NCBI RefSeq assembly: GCF_002949795.1
Contig: NZ_CP026692.1
Span: 1,423,501 to 1,487,500, forward strand
Direction: 5' to 3'
Length of the DNA: 64,000 nt
Source: Nostoc sp. 'Lobaria pulmonaria (5183) cyanobiont'
Lineage (GTDB): Bacteria > Cyanobacteriota > Cyanobacteriia > Cyanobacteriales > Nostocaceae
How positions within the stretch are numbered: the stretch's first letter is position 1; every line of letters starts with the position of its first letter. Below the pieces are notes generated by a model. The model searched no databases. It was not told the origin of the DNA and saw nothing but the letters and a program-made list of their open reading frames with translations. The position numbers and the translations under genes were made by a program. Positions 34,768-43,022 of this stretch are shown one piece after another.

Positions 34768-35475
34768 CTATTCATTGGAACTTGGGGGAGCAACTGGGGT
34801 AGTTGATTGTTGTTTACGTTGCTCGCGTTTTTTGCGATCGGCTGAGAGGATATCTGCCATCACCACTAGCGCTTGCGCCATTTTGTCTAGGTTAGAACGG
34901 TATAGCTCCAAATCCTTGTTGAGTTTGTCATCGGAGAGGTGCAAGCCAGCAGCGATCGCTTTCAGCGCCTCAGTGAGTTGCTTTTCGTCTTTGACTAATT
35001 CGGGATCTGACTGTTCTAATAATGAAAATACACCAATTGCGAACAATCGGTTGTATTTAAAGTTAGGATTGTTGGCGATCGCTTGCAGGTGTGCTTGCAA
35101 GTCAGCATCTCGATCTAAGTAAGTAGTTTGGCCCAGCCACCCAATTAAATCCTTAACTGGCAAACCTTTAGCTACGGTTTGTAATCTCTGGGCATCCTGT
35201 CGATAGTGTTGCGGATCTTGTTCTATAGCCTGACATAAGGCGTTAAAAATTGATTCTTGATCCCGTTCTGGTTGATAGCCTTCCATGAAGCGGTCAAAAG
35301 TAGTGACGACACCCAAGGCATAAATTGGATTGTAGCTAAAATCGATATTTACTGACAGTAGATGTATTTCCACCATCAATTCTTCTACTACCCGACGATA
35401 AATAGTGTTGATCGGACGGGTGTGAAGATTATAGAAAGTTCGCTTTGTATCAGAGACTGTACGGACGTTATTCAC
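34768..35475 (-). CDS. thf1: Thylakoid formation protein Thf1 (Psb29)
   Basis: A 235-residue Psb29/Thf1. The N terminus VRTVSDTKRTFYNLHTRPIN is characteristic, followed by YRRVVEELMVEIHLLSVN and YNPIYALGVVTTFDRFMEGY. It is all-helical, ending in a charged coiled coil (SADRKKREQRKQQ). It is required for photosystem II assembly and repair and interacts with FtsH proteases at the thylakoid. Its length is as expected for cyanobacteria. It is transcribed on its own, and its 3' end abuts a GAGTTAGGAG/ACTCCTAA palindrome at 34690-34750. Confidence 0.93.
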   Translation of the reverse strand: MNNVRTVSDTKRTFYNLHTRPINTIYRRVVEELMVEIHLLSVNIDFSYNPIYALGVVTTFDRFMEGYQPERDQESIFNALCQAIEQDPQHYRQDAQRLQTVAKGLPVKDLIGWLGQTTYLDRDADLQAHLQAIANNPNFKYNRLFAIGVFSLLEQSDPELVKDEKQLTEALKAIAAGLHLSDDKLNKDLELYRSNLDKMAQALVVMADILSADRKKREQRKQQSTTPVAPPSSNE

Positions 35476-35683
35476 AAAGAAAAAAGAAATGTTAAGGGCG
35501 ACGTATCTTTATTTTCTCGCTTAAAGGCTACTTTGCCAAGTTGAGCTTTTAACAGGTGACGGTTTCATTTACAATATATACACATCAGAAGTATTTTATA
35601 AGCTGGCAGCTACAGCAAATAAGACCTTTTCTCCTAAAAAATAGCCAAAAATTATTATCTTTGATGATTTATTTATTGTAATT

Positions 35684-36289
35684 ATGAACTTCTCGCCACA
35701 GTTAATTGCTTTAGGTGAATACCTAGCTGGTGAATTTGATAATCAAGAACAAGCCATAGCAGAACCAGTTTGGTATGTCCACCTGTGTCTGTGGCAAAGA
35801 CCAGTTAATCTGTTCGCAGAAGATAGCATCACCTTATTTGCTGAACAGGCTAACGTTATTACCCTAGATCAACCTTACCGCCAACGAATTATCCGGTTGC
35901 GTCAAAGCAGCGACTCTGACGCAACTGTGGAAGTACAATATTATATGCCTCAAGATCCAGGTGCATTAAAAGGCGCAGGTAATAACCCTGCTTTACTAAA
36001 CACACTGACATCTGAACAATTAGATTTACTACCAGGTTGTATCCTCGCAGTTACTCAGGAGAAACTAGCCCCAGATCGCTATAAGTTTACCGCTACCCCA
36101 CTACCAGAGACTCGTTGTAGCTTTACTTATCTTGGCAATAGCATCTATGTTTCTTTAGGTTTTGCAGCTACAGCGACAGAATTTCACAGCTACGACAAAG
36201 GAATTGATCCCGCAACTGGAAAGGCAACTTGGGGAGCGATTATGGGGCCTTATCGCTACACCAAGCGAAATCAGTATTCAATAAGATAA
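35684..36289 (+). CDS. CpcT/CpeT-family phycobiliprotein chromophore lyase
   Basis: A 201-residue protein of the CpcT/CpeT family, T-type lyases that attach phycocyanobilin (or phycoerythrobilin) to a cysteine of the phycobiliprotein beta subunit. Support comes from the start LIALGEYLAGEFDNQEQA, PVWYVHLCLWQRPV, LDQPYRQRIIRLRQ, LPGCILAVTQ and the end ATWGAIMGPYRYTKRN, each at the order and spacing of known CpcT. The substrate subunit cannot be decided. It is a single gene, converging with the STAS gene. Confidence 0.87.
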   Translation: MNFSPQLIALGEYLAGEFDNQEQAIAEPVWYVHLCLWQRPVNLFAEDSITLFAEQANVITLDQPYRQRIIRLRQSSDSDATVEVQYYMPQDPGALKGAGNNPALLNTLTSEQLDLLPGCILAVTQEKLAPDRYKFTATPLPETRCSFTYLGNSIYVSLGFAATATEFHSYDKGIDPATGKATWGAIMGPYRYTKRNQYSIR

Positions 36290-36337
36290 AGTTATGAGTT
36301 ATCTATCAGAAATTTTCAATTAACTCTTAACTCTTTT

Positions 36338-36706
36338 TTAGCTAGCAATGCTACGAGGTACACCTTCTAAAGCTTCTTCCTCTGTTTCAAAGATTTCAAA
36401 AACAGTATCCATCATCGTCACTTCAAACACGAGTTTGGCTTCTGGATGTACATTACAGATGCGGAAACTGCCCTTGACTTTATCAGCATCACGCATTCCA
36501 GCTACCAAAGATGTAAGACCAGAACTATCAATAAAATTTACCTGAGCCAGATTTACAACTACATGGCGACTGAGTTTGGAAATACACTCTTGTAACTTCA
36601 GGCGAAATTGCCAAGCAGTGGTGATATCCAGACGGCCTGATGGTGTCAGGACGATAACAGTGTTTCCGTCTTGGGTTGTATAAGTTTTTTGGTCTATATG
36701 AATCAC
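36338..36706 (-). CDS. STAS-domain anti-sigma factor antagonist
   Basis: A 122-residue single STAS domain. The core runs VIVLTPSGRLDITTAWQFRL to VVVNLAQVNFIDSSGLTSLV, where the serine pair of DSSG is the site phosphorylated by partner anti-sigma kinases in SpoIIAA-like proteins. The end resembles the family, with a helix after FRICNVHPEAKLVFE. It probably belongs to a partner-switch controlling a sigma factor or signalling enzyme; no partner kinase or phosphatase is in the window. It is monocistronic. Confidence 0.88.
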   Translation of the reverse strand: MIHIDQKTYTTQDGNTVIVLTPSGRLDITTAWQFRLKLQECISKLSRHVVVNLAQVNFIDSSGLTSLVAGMRDADKVKGSFRICNVHPEAKLVFEVTMMDTVFEIFETEEEALEGVPRSIAS

Positions 36707-36921
36707 TAAAGCCCTCCCCGTGGCATTCCTTTTAAGATTAACTGGTGACAGAATTTTCTAATGCTGTCACTTGAGATTAACAAGCTATAGCTAAATTTGT
36801 CACCTTTTTCGGCTAAGTGCTTAACTTTAATAGTTTAACTCACCAAAATAGTGAGGAGTGGGGAGTGGGGAGATGAGGGAAATGAGACAGCAGGGGAAGA
36901 TCACTTATCTTATAACTCCTA

Positions 36922-36944
36922 ACTCAGCACTCAGCACTCAGCAC
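36922..36944. repeat. Heptamer repeat ACTCAGC next to hemF
   Basis: Three ACTCAGC units in tandem abut the hemF stop codon. Upstream (36850-36900) lies a GGGGAGTGGGGAG-type stretch. Confidence 0.8.
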
Positions 36945-37984
36945 TATTTGGGTGTCCAGTTGATCCAATCTTGAGGTTTAAGGAAAGTTTCATACAACTC
37001 GGCTTCGGGGGAATTAGGTTCTGGTTGATAGCCATATTCCCAGCGCACTAAGGGAGGTAGAGACATGAGAATTGATTCGGTGCGTCCGTTAGTTTGCAGA
37101 CCAAAAATGGTGCCTCGGTCATAAACCAAGTTAAATTCTACATACCGTCCCCGGCGGTAGAGTTGAAAATTCCGTTGGCGATCGCCATACTCTATCCCAT
37201 GTCGCCGTTCTACAATCGGTACGTAAGCTGGTAAAAATGCTTTGCCACAGCCTTGTACAAAGCCAAACAAATCTTCCCAATTGCGAGTTGCTGGTGTTCC
37301 CACCTGGTTGCTATAAATAGCCGCTTCCCCATTGGGATTTGGGCCGCGATATAAAGTACCCTGGCCATCTTGATAATCAAAAAATAGACCACCGACACCC
37401 CGTGTCTCATCCCGATGCTTCAGATAGAAATATTCATCACACCACTTCTTAAACACCGGGTAATACTCTGAGTGGTGTTGGTCGCAAGCCTGCTTTAATG
37501 TTTTGTGTAAATGTGCCGCATCTTCAGCAAAAGGGTAATAAGGTGTCAAGTCAATACCACCACCAAACCACCACACTGGCCCCGCTTCAAAGTAGCGATA
37601 ATTGAGATGAACCGTGGGTACATAAGGATTACGAGGATGTAATACCATTGAAGTGCCTGTGGCATAAAAGCCATGCCCTGCTGCTTCCGGGCGTTGGGTT
37701 AAAATTGAGGGTGGCAAATGGGAACCCTGAACTTCAGAAAAGTTTACACCTGCTTGTTCAAATATTGCACCATCTCGCAGCACGCGCGATCGCCCTCCAC
37801 CTCCTTCTGGGCGTTCCCAACTATCTTCATAAAACTTAGCCACACCATCTAGTTTTGCCAATGATTCGGTAATTTCGTCTTGCAGTTGTTTCATAAACTG
37901 ACTGACCCTAGTCTGAGCATCAGCTGCTGGCAAAGACTTGGATGATTCTGCTTCTACAGTTGGTATTTGCGAGTTGGTCAACAT
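36944..37984 (-). CDS. hemF: Oxygen-dependent coproporphyrinogen III oxidase
   Basis: A 346-residue HemF, oxidatively decarboxylating coproporphyrinogen III to protoporphyrinogen IX with molecular oxygen, for haem and chlorophyll synthesis. Key features are [43 protein letters not shown] (the metal/substrate region), GVGGLFFDY and [16 protein letters not shown], closing LVRWEYGY. The length is typical. The N terminus, about 30 residues before FMKQLQDEI, is variable and uncharacterised. It is a single minus-strand gene. Confidence 0.96.
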   Translation of the reverse strand: MLTNSQIPTVEAESSKSLPAADAQTRVSQFMKQLQDEITESLAKLDGVAKFYEDSWERPEGGGGRSRVLRDGAIFEQAGVNFSEVQGSHLPPSILTQRPEAAGHGFYATGTSMVLHPRNPYVPTVHLNYRYFEAGPVWWFGGGIDLTPYYPFAEDAAHLHKTLKQACDQHHSEYYPVFKKWCDEYFYLKHRDETRGVGGLFFDYQDGQGTLYRGPNPNGEAAIYSNQVGTPATRNWEDLFGFVQGCGKAFLPAYVPIVERRHGIEYGDRQRNFQLYRRGRYVEFNLVYDRGTIFGLQTNGRTESILMSLPPLVRWEYGYQPEPNSPEAELYETFLKPQDWINWTPK

Positions 37985-38434
37985 AGATTCCCGAACCTAA
38001 ATTACAATTTCCAGAAAGCCACAAATTTTTCATTTTAAAATTTGGGGGAAACACGCGCCAACAATCTCGCTCTATTTGCCCAACCCGCTTTTTTCTTACT
38101 GGGTTAAGCATTTATACGATTGATGGGCATCACTAGAGTTATTTTCCCTCAAATGCGTATAGGCTTGTATATTGAATTAATTTTTTTTGAAATTCTTAAT
38201 TGGAATATTCTGGTATAAAGACTAAATTTTAGTCTTAAGCTTAAGGTATCAAGGATTTGACTGGTATACTCAGAACTTTTTTGCCATATTGCTGATGTCG
38301 GCTGTTAGGGTCTGTACCGAATCGAGGCTTGCTATGTTTAGGGCCTTTTTGAGAAAGTTTTAATTTAGCAGTTGATTGTAGTTGCACACCATACCAGAGT
38401 TACCAGAAAATATCTAGGGAGGAGGATTAGGAAA
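37985..38434. other. Divergent region between hemF and the SRPBCC gene
   Basis: 450 bp. It contains a 19-nt palindrome, AAGACTAAA-T-TTTAGTCTT (38218-38236), directly followed by AAGCTTAAGG, a candidate operator for either flanking gene. No coding remnant was recognised. Confidence 0.45.
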
Positions 38435-38959
38435 ATGCAAGGTTGGTTATCCAAATTCATCCGCCGCAAACGTCGTCGGTTTTGTGCTTCTCTGGTGTGG
38501 ACATATCGAGAGATTAGTTCTGCTTCTGTAGATGAACTGTGGCAAAAAGTGGTTGACTTAACAGATGTTTCCTGGCATCCACAACTTAAGAGTACTAATG
38601 TTCCCCACGGATTAGTACCCAAACCAGGATTAATTTTTCAAGCTGTAACACGCTTTTCGCCAATTCCCATCAGAATTTTTGTGGAACGCGTCAATCCTAG
38701 AGAGATGCTGAGTATCCGAGTGATGGCGATTCCTGGAATAGAAGAACGGGTAACTTACCAAGTAGAGTCAACGGTTTGTGGTACTTGTTTATCTTATTCT
38801 GTAACACTACGGGGTTGGTTATCGCCCTTGATTTGGTCTTTATCCCGTCCTTATGCAGACAGAGTTGCACGATCTTTAGTCGAGGCAGTAGAAAAGACGG
38901 CATTACCAGGGGTATCTGCTAAGAAAAAATCCCTTAATGATAGTTGTTTTGATTTTTAG
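38435..38959 (+). CDS. SRPBCC-fold (START-like) protein
   Basis: A 174-residue protein with a polyketide-cyclase/SRPBCC pattern: FCASLVWTYREISSASVDEL (first strand and helix), WQKVVDLTDVSWHPQLKST, then antiparallel strands and a long closing helix (SRPYADRVARSLVEAVEKT). The N terminus is strongly basic (KFIRRKRRRF), perhaps binding membranes or nucleic acid. The ATG at 38435 is preferred to the ATG at 38372 because GGGAGGAGG sits 10-18 bases before it. The ligand is unknown. Confidence 0.7.
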   Translation: MQGWLSKFIRRKRRRFCASLVWTYREISSASVDELWQKVVDLTDVSWHPQLKSTNVPHGLVPKPGLIFQAVTRFSPIPIRIFVERVNPREMLSIRVMAIPGIEERVTYQVESTVCGTCLSYSVTLRGWLSPLIWSLSRPYADRVARSLVEAVEKTALPGVSAKKKSLNDSCFDF

Positions 38960-39187
38960 GTACTGGGGATGAAGCAAGGGAGCAGGGAGAAAGTTTCCCC
39001 TCTGCCTCTTTTCAATGCCCAATGCCCAAAGAAAGTTAAGATTCTATTAGGTAATAATGCAATTTGTTAAGTTTTATCACGGCAGTGACAGTGATAACAC
39101 TAAGCTGACCTTACTTAAGAAAGCATCCAATTAATAGCTAAGACGTTCCCCACAAGTGTATTTATTCATTTTGAATTTTGAACTTTT

Positions 39188-40258
39188 ATGTACGATGTCC
39201 TTGATTCCCGCTCTGTCCTAGAAGTTTTGCGACCAGTGGAAGACCCAGAACTGCGTAAAAGTCTGGTAGAACTGAATATGATTCGCAACGTAAAAATTGA
39301 CGGTGGTAAGGTTAGTTTCACTTTAGTGTTAACCACTCCTGCCTGTCCTTTACGTGAATTTATTGTCGAAGACTGTCAGAAAGCTGTCAAAAAACTCCCA
39401 GGCGTTACAGATGTCAGCATAGAAGTGACGGCAGAAACGCCGCAACAAAAAAGTTTACCTGACCGGACTGGCATTTCTGGAGTGAAAAATATCATTGCTG
39501 TTTCCAGCGGTAAAGGTGGCGTTGGTAAAAGTACGGTGGCGGTAAATGTCGCAGTGGCTTTAGCCCAAACAGGAGCGAAAGTCGGCTTGCTAGATGCTGA
39601 TATCTATGGCCCCAATGACCCCACCATGCTGGGTTTGTCTGATGCTCAAATTACTGTGCGTTCCACTGAAACAGGGGACATCCTGGAACCTGCTTTTAAT
39701 CACGGCGTCAAATTAGTTTCAATGGGCTTTTTGATTGACCGAGATCAACCAGTAATTTGGCGGGGGCCTATGCTCAATGGTGTAATTCGCCAGTTTCTCT
39801 ATCAAGTGCAATGGGGAGAACTGGATTATTTGATTGTAGATATGCCACCAGGAACCGGAGATGCTCAGTTAACTTTAACTCAAGCAGTGCCGATGGCAGG
39901 GGCAGTAATTGTCACCACGCCACAAACTGTAGCTCTGTTAGATTCTCGCAAGGGATTGCGGATGTTCCAGCAGATGAATGTTCCGGTATTGGGGATCGTG
40001 GAAAATATGAGCTATTTTATTCCCCCCGATCAACCAGATAAGCAATATGACATCTTTGGTTCCGGTGGTGGCTCCAAAACAGCTGCTGAATTGGGAGTGC
40101 CACTGTTGGGGTGCGTGCCGCTAGAGATTTCTACACGAGTTGGTGGCGACAACGGTGTGCCGATAGTTGTTGGCGACCCAGATTCAGCTTCAGCAAAAGC
40201 ATTAACAGCGATCGCTCTTACTATTGCTGGTAAAGTATCAGTTGCTGCCCTGACATAA
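39188..40258 (+). CDS. apbC: Mrp/ApbC-type Fe-S cluster carrier ATPase
   Basis: A 356-residue Mrp/NBP35-family P-loop ATPase. Residues 1-90 form a MIP18/DUF59 domain (VLEVLRPVEDPELRKSLVEL, then TTPACPLRE with its Cys). The deviant Walker A is SSGKGGVGKSTVAVN at about 105-119, followed by LLDADIYGPNDPTMLG and VDMPPGTGDAQLTL. Typically such proteins bind a 4Fe-4S cluster at a dimer interface and pass it to apo-proteins in the cytosol. It lies upstream of rodA on the same strand with a 168-bp repeat-rich gap, so linkage is uncertain. Confidence 0.92.
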   Translation: MYDVLDSRSVLEVLRPVEDPELRKSLVELNMIRNVKIDGGKVSFTLVLTTPACPLREFIVEDCQKAVKKLPGVTDVSIEVTAETPQQKSLPDRTGISGVKNIIAVSSGKGGVGKSTVAVNVAVALAQTGAKVGLLDADIYGPNDPTMLGLSDAQITVRSTETGDILEPAFNHGVKLVSMGFLIDRDQPVIWRGPMLNGVIRQFLYQVQWGELDYLIVDMPPGTGDAQLTLTQAVPMAGAVIVTTPQTVALLDSRKGLRMFQQMNVPVLGIVENMSYFIPPDQPDKQYDIFGSGGGSKTAAELGVPLLGCVPLEISTRVGGDNGVPIVVGDPDSASAKALTAIALTIAGKVSVAALT

Positions 40259-40360
40259 TTATAAATTTTAATTTCTATCTACTTCCTGGGCTATAGCTTG
40301 GGAATACTAGGGACTGGGTATTAAAGAGTAGGGAAGCAAGGGAAGAATAACATATTGACC

Positions 40361-40395
40361 AATTCCTAATTCCCAATTCCCAATTCCCAATTCCC
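40361..40395. repeat. Five tandem AATTCCC heptamers
   Basis: AATTCCT is followed by four exact AATTCCC units, preceded by the sequence GGAAGAATAACATATTGACCAAT-like core (40341-40363) that recurs near 52685. It lies between apbC and rodA. Confidence 0.9.
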
Positions 40396-40426
40396 AACAA
40401 TTAAAGCTAAAGTCTAAACTGGCACA

Positions 40427-41740
40427 ATGTTGTTAAAACGATCGCTCCCCAAAATTCGCTGGAAGTCTTGGGTTAAGCCCTGGCAGCATGTAGATTGGTT
40501 ACTTTTTTGTTTGCCGATTGCTGTCAGTATCTTTGGCGGCCTGATGATTCTCAGTACGGAACTTAAGCAGCCAGTGACTGACTGGTGGTGGCACTGGATG
40601 GTAGCGGGTATCGGCGTGCTTATAGCCCTGTTTTTATCTCGCATCCGTTACGAACTGTTGATGCAGTGGCACTGGGTAACATACACGCTGACGAACTTCA
40701 GTTTAATCGCCGTAATGATTGCTGGTACTAGCGCCAAAGGGGCACAGCGGTGGATTAGTATCGCCGGCTTTAATGTGCAACCCTCAGAATTTGCCAAAAT
40801 CGGCATGATCGTCACCTTAGCAGCTTTGCTACACAGGCGCACTGCTTCTAGCCTCGAAGGTATTTTCCGCGTTCTAGCAATCACTGCTATACCTTGGGGA
40901 TTAGTATTTTTGCAGCCAGATTTAGCAACATCACTAGTATTTGGTGCGATCGTCTTAGGAATGCTTTACTGGGCAAATGCTAACCCAGGCTGGTTAATTC
41001 TGATGATTTCTCCGGTGGTAGCCGCCATTTTGTTTAGTATATCTTGGCCTTTAACAGAGCCGATAGTTTTATTCAAAGAACTATCTTTTGGGCCATTAGG
41101 ACTAATTTGGTCAGTTGTGATGGCTATTGTGGGCTGGCAAACTCTTCCTTGGCGTCGATTTGGTTTAGGTGCTATCGGTGCGTGGACTCTCAATATACTG
41201 GGTGGCGAATTAGGAGTCTTCGCCTGGAACCATGTTTTAAAAGAGTATCAAAAAGACCGGCTAACTGTATTCATGAATCCCGATCACGATCCACTAGGTG
41301 CTGGATATCATTTAATCCAATCTCGCATTGCTATTGGTGCTGGTGAAATATGGGGATGGGGTCTGTTCAAGGGGCCAATGACGCAACTGAATTTCGTACC
41401 CGAACAGCATACAGACTTTATTTTCTCCGCAGTGGGAGAAGAATTTGGTTTTGTTGGTTGTTTGGTAGTGCTATTTGTTTTCTGCTTAATTTGCTTGCGC
41501 CTACTACATATTGCCCAAACCGCCAAAGATAACTTTGGTTCCTTGTTGGCTATTGGCGTTTTGTCGATGATTGTGTTTCAGGTGATTGTGAACGTTGGCA
41601 TGACTGTAGGTTTAGCGCCTGTGGCAGGAATTCCCCTACCTTGGATGAGTTATGGGCGTTCTGCGATGCTGACCAACTTCATTTCCTTGGGAATAGTAGA
41701 ATCGGTAGCAAATTTCCGGCAAAGACAGAAGTATTATTGA
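40427..41740 (+). CDS. rodA: Rod shape-determining protein RodA
   Basis: A 437-residue SEDS-family peptidoglycan polymerase. About ten transmembrane helices include MILSTELKQPVTDWW, KGAQRWISIAGFNVQPSEFAKIG (QPSE/FAK motif), RLTVFMNPDHDPLGAGYHLIQ (D-P-GAGYxxxQS) and EQHTDFIFSAVGEEFGF. It polymerises lipid II for lateral wall growth with a partner class B PBP, absent here. The central segment is longer than in E. coli RodA of about 370 residues (insert near 195-260, WSVVMAIVGWQTLPWRRFG), as in many cyanobacterial homologues. It is the first gene of a group including ndhS. Confidence 0.93.
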   Translation: MLLKRSLPKIRWKSWVKPWQHVDWLLFCLPIAVSIFGGLMILSTELKQPVTDWWWHWMVAGIGVLIALFLSRIRYELLMQWHWVTYTLTNFSLIAVMIAGTSAKGAQRWISIAGFNVQPSEFAKIGMIVTLAALLHRRTASSLEGIFRVLAITAIPWGLVFLQPDLATSLVFGAIVLGMLYWANANPGWLILMISPVVAAILFSISWPLTEPIVLFKELSFGPLGLIWSVVMAIVGWQTLPWRRFGLGAIGAWTLNILGGELGVFAWNHVLKEYQKDRLTVFMNPDHDPLGAGYHLIQSRIAIGAGEIWGWGLFKGPMTQLNFVPEQHTDFIFSAVGEEFGFVGCLVVLFVFCLICLRLLHIAQTAKDNFGSLLAIGVLSMIVFQVIVNVGMTVGLAPVAGIPLPWMSYGRSAMLTNFISLGIVESVANFRQRQKYY

Positions 41741-41748
41741 TTCGTCAT

Positions 41749-41796
41749 TTGTCATTGGTCATTTGCACTTCTCCAAGGGCAAATGACTAATGACAA
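41749..41796. repeat. Long hairpin repeat between rodA and ndhS
   Basis: TTGTCATTGGTCATTTGC (41749-41766) pairs at 17 of 18 positions with GCAAATGACTAATGACAA (41779-41796) around a 12-nt loop. It belongs to the 'TAGTCATTAGTCATT' dispersed repeat family and may reduce readthrough into ndhS. Confidence 0.85.
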
Positions 41797-41835
41797 GTAT
41801 TAAGCTATTAAAAGGAAACAAACGAGGCTATAAAC

Positions 41836-42033
41836 ATGATTCTGCCTGGAGCAACTGTTCGCGTCAAGAATCCCGCAGATACTTATTATCGCTACGAAGG
41901 ACTCGTGCAACGACTTACTGATGGCAAAGTAGCCGTATTATTTGAGGGTGGTAACTGGGATAAATTAGTTACCTTCCGCCTAAGCGAATTGGAACTCGTA
42001 GAAACCACCGCCGGACGTAAAAAAGCCAAATAA
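41836..42033 (+). CDS. ndhS: NAD(P)H dehydrogenase (NDH-1) subunit S
   Basis: A 65-residue NdhS, the small SH3-like subunit at the ferredoxin-docking side of cyanobacterial NDH-1 that supports cyclic electron flow. Features are [20 protein letters not shown], the strand pattern [19 protein letters not shown] and [14 protein letters not shown], with a lysine-rich end (GRKKAK). The ATG is supported by the AAAGGAAAC sequence upstream. It follows rodA by 95 bp across the hairpin repeat. The length matches the family. Confidence 0.93.
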   Translation: MILPGATVRVKNPADTYYRYEGLVQRLTDGKVAVLFEGGNWDKLVTFRLSELELVETTAGRKKAK

Positions 42034-42220
42034 GATTAGTCATTAGTCATTTGTCGGTTGTCATTTGGCAAAAACTAATGACTAATGACCCTTCGGGTTC
42101 GCCAGTTGCTCATGGGGGAAACCCCCATCGCCTTTGGCGTCTCCCCTTCTCCCAAAGGGAGAGGCTAACGCCAAGGGAGAAGACCGCACTGGCTCACCAA
42201 TGACCAATGACTAAATTACT
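42034..42220. repeat. Nested palindromic repeat block
   Basis: The block contains TAGTCATTAGTCATTTG near the left and ACCAATGACCAATGAC near the right, enclosing stacked hairpins: GGGGG-AAA-CCCCC (about 42113-42127) and GCCTTTGGCGTCTCCC ... GGGAGAGGCTAACGCC (about 42130-42172). It is a mosaic of palindromic elements between ndhS and the HAS-barrel gene. Confidence 0.85.
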
Positions 42221-42877
42221 ATGCGCCTCCCTCTACCACAGTTTGCCACTGGCGATCGCCATCCGAACCACATTGCAGAGGTAATTGAAACTACCAGTAC
42301 AGAATTTTTAGCTCAGTGTTTAGAGCCGGAAGATTTAAGCTTTCCCTCAATGCCACCCTTTGGTAGTTGGGTTTGTTCTGTAGATGAAGAATCTGGCAAT
42401 CAAATTTATGCTGTAGTGTATTATGCCACGACTATGCCGATAGATTCTGTCCATCGGGCGAGAGCGTTGGGGTTGTCCTTGCAAGACTTACGGGAGGAAC
42501 AACCCCAAATATTTGCTATGCTTCGCACAGAATTCCGAGCTGCGATCGTTGGATTTGAACTATCTTCGCAAAATCAAAGTTATAACCAAAGAGTATATCA
42601 GTATCTTCCACCCCGTCCCCCGCAAATTCATCAAGCTGTTTATCGATGTGAACCAGAAGCTATCGTTAAATTTACTGAAGAACTAGATTTTTTACGCACA
42701 CTCCTTTGTATAAATGGTGCGCCAATAGAGTCTTTAACCGCAGCTGCCATTCGAGATGTATACCAGCTACGCAAAGCTGACCGAGAATGGCTAATTAAAG
42801 CTGGACGTAGCTTAAGTGTTTTACTTAAAGATGACTACGATCGCTTACGGTTCATTTTGAGTCAAATCCACCCGTAG
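42221..42877 (+). CDS. HAS-barrel domain-containing protein
   Basis: A 218-residue cyanobacterial protein with an N-terminal HAS-barrel (HerA-ATP synthase type) beta-barrel: HIAEVIETTSTEFLAQCLEP, then GSWVCSVDEESGNQIYAVVY. A second part contains the conserved PPRPPQIHQAVYRC and a C-terminal helical region (RDVYQLRKADREWLIKAGRSL). HAS barrels cap ATPase motors, but no ATPase domain is present, so the role is unknown. It is widely conserved in cyanobacteria and lies downstream of ndhS. Confidence 0.75.
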   Translation: MRLPLPQFATGDRHPNHIAEVIETTSTEFLAQCLEPEDLSFPSMPPFGSWVCSVDEESGNQIYAVVYYATTMPIDSVHRARALGLSLQDLREEQPQIFAMLRTEFRAAIVGFELSSQNQSYNQRVYQYLPPRPPQIHQAVYRCEPEAIVKFTEELDFLRTLLCINGAPIESLTAAAIRDVYQLRKADREWLIKAGRSLSVLLKDDYDRLRFILSQIHP

Positions 42878-43022
42878 GTAGTTAATTCTTAAATAATTGC
42901 CTAGTTAGTGTAAATTAAGATTTTTGATTTTTCGTCAGGTGGCTTCTCTATTTATTCATATTGATCGGGCGATCGCCCCCAAGGTAATCGCTGTTTTACC
43001 ATAGCCCCTTCAATTTCTATAT

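Noticed and set aside
36922-40395. Heptamer repeats as CRISPR-like arrays
   Set aside because: The units are 7 bp and directly adjacent, without spacers.
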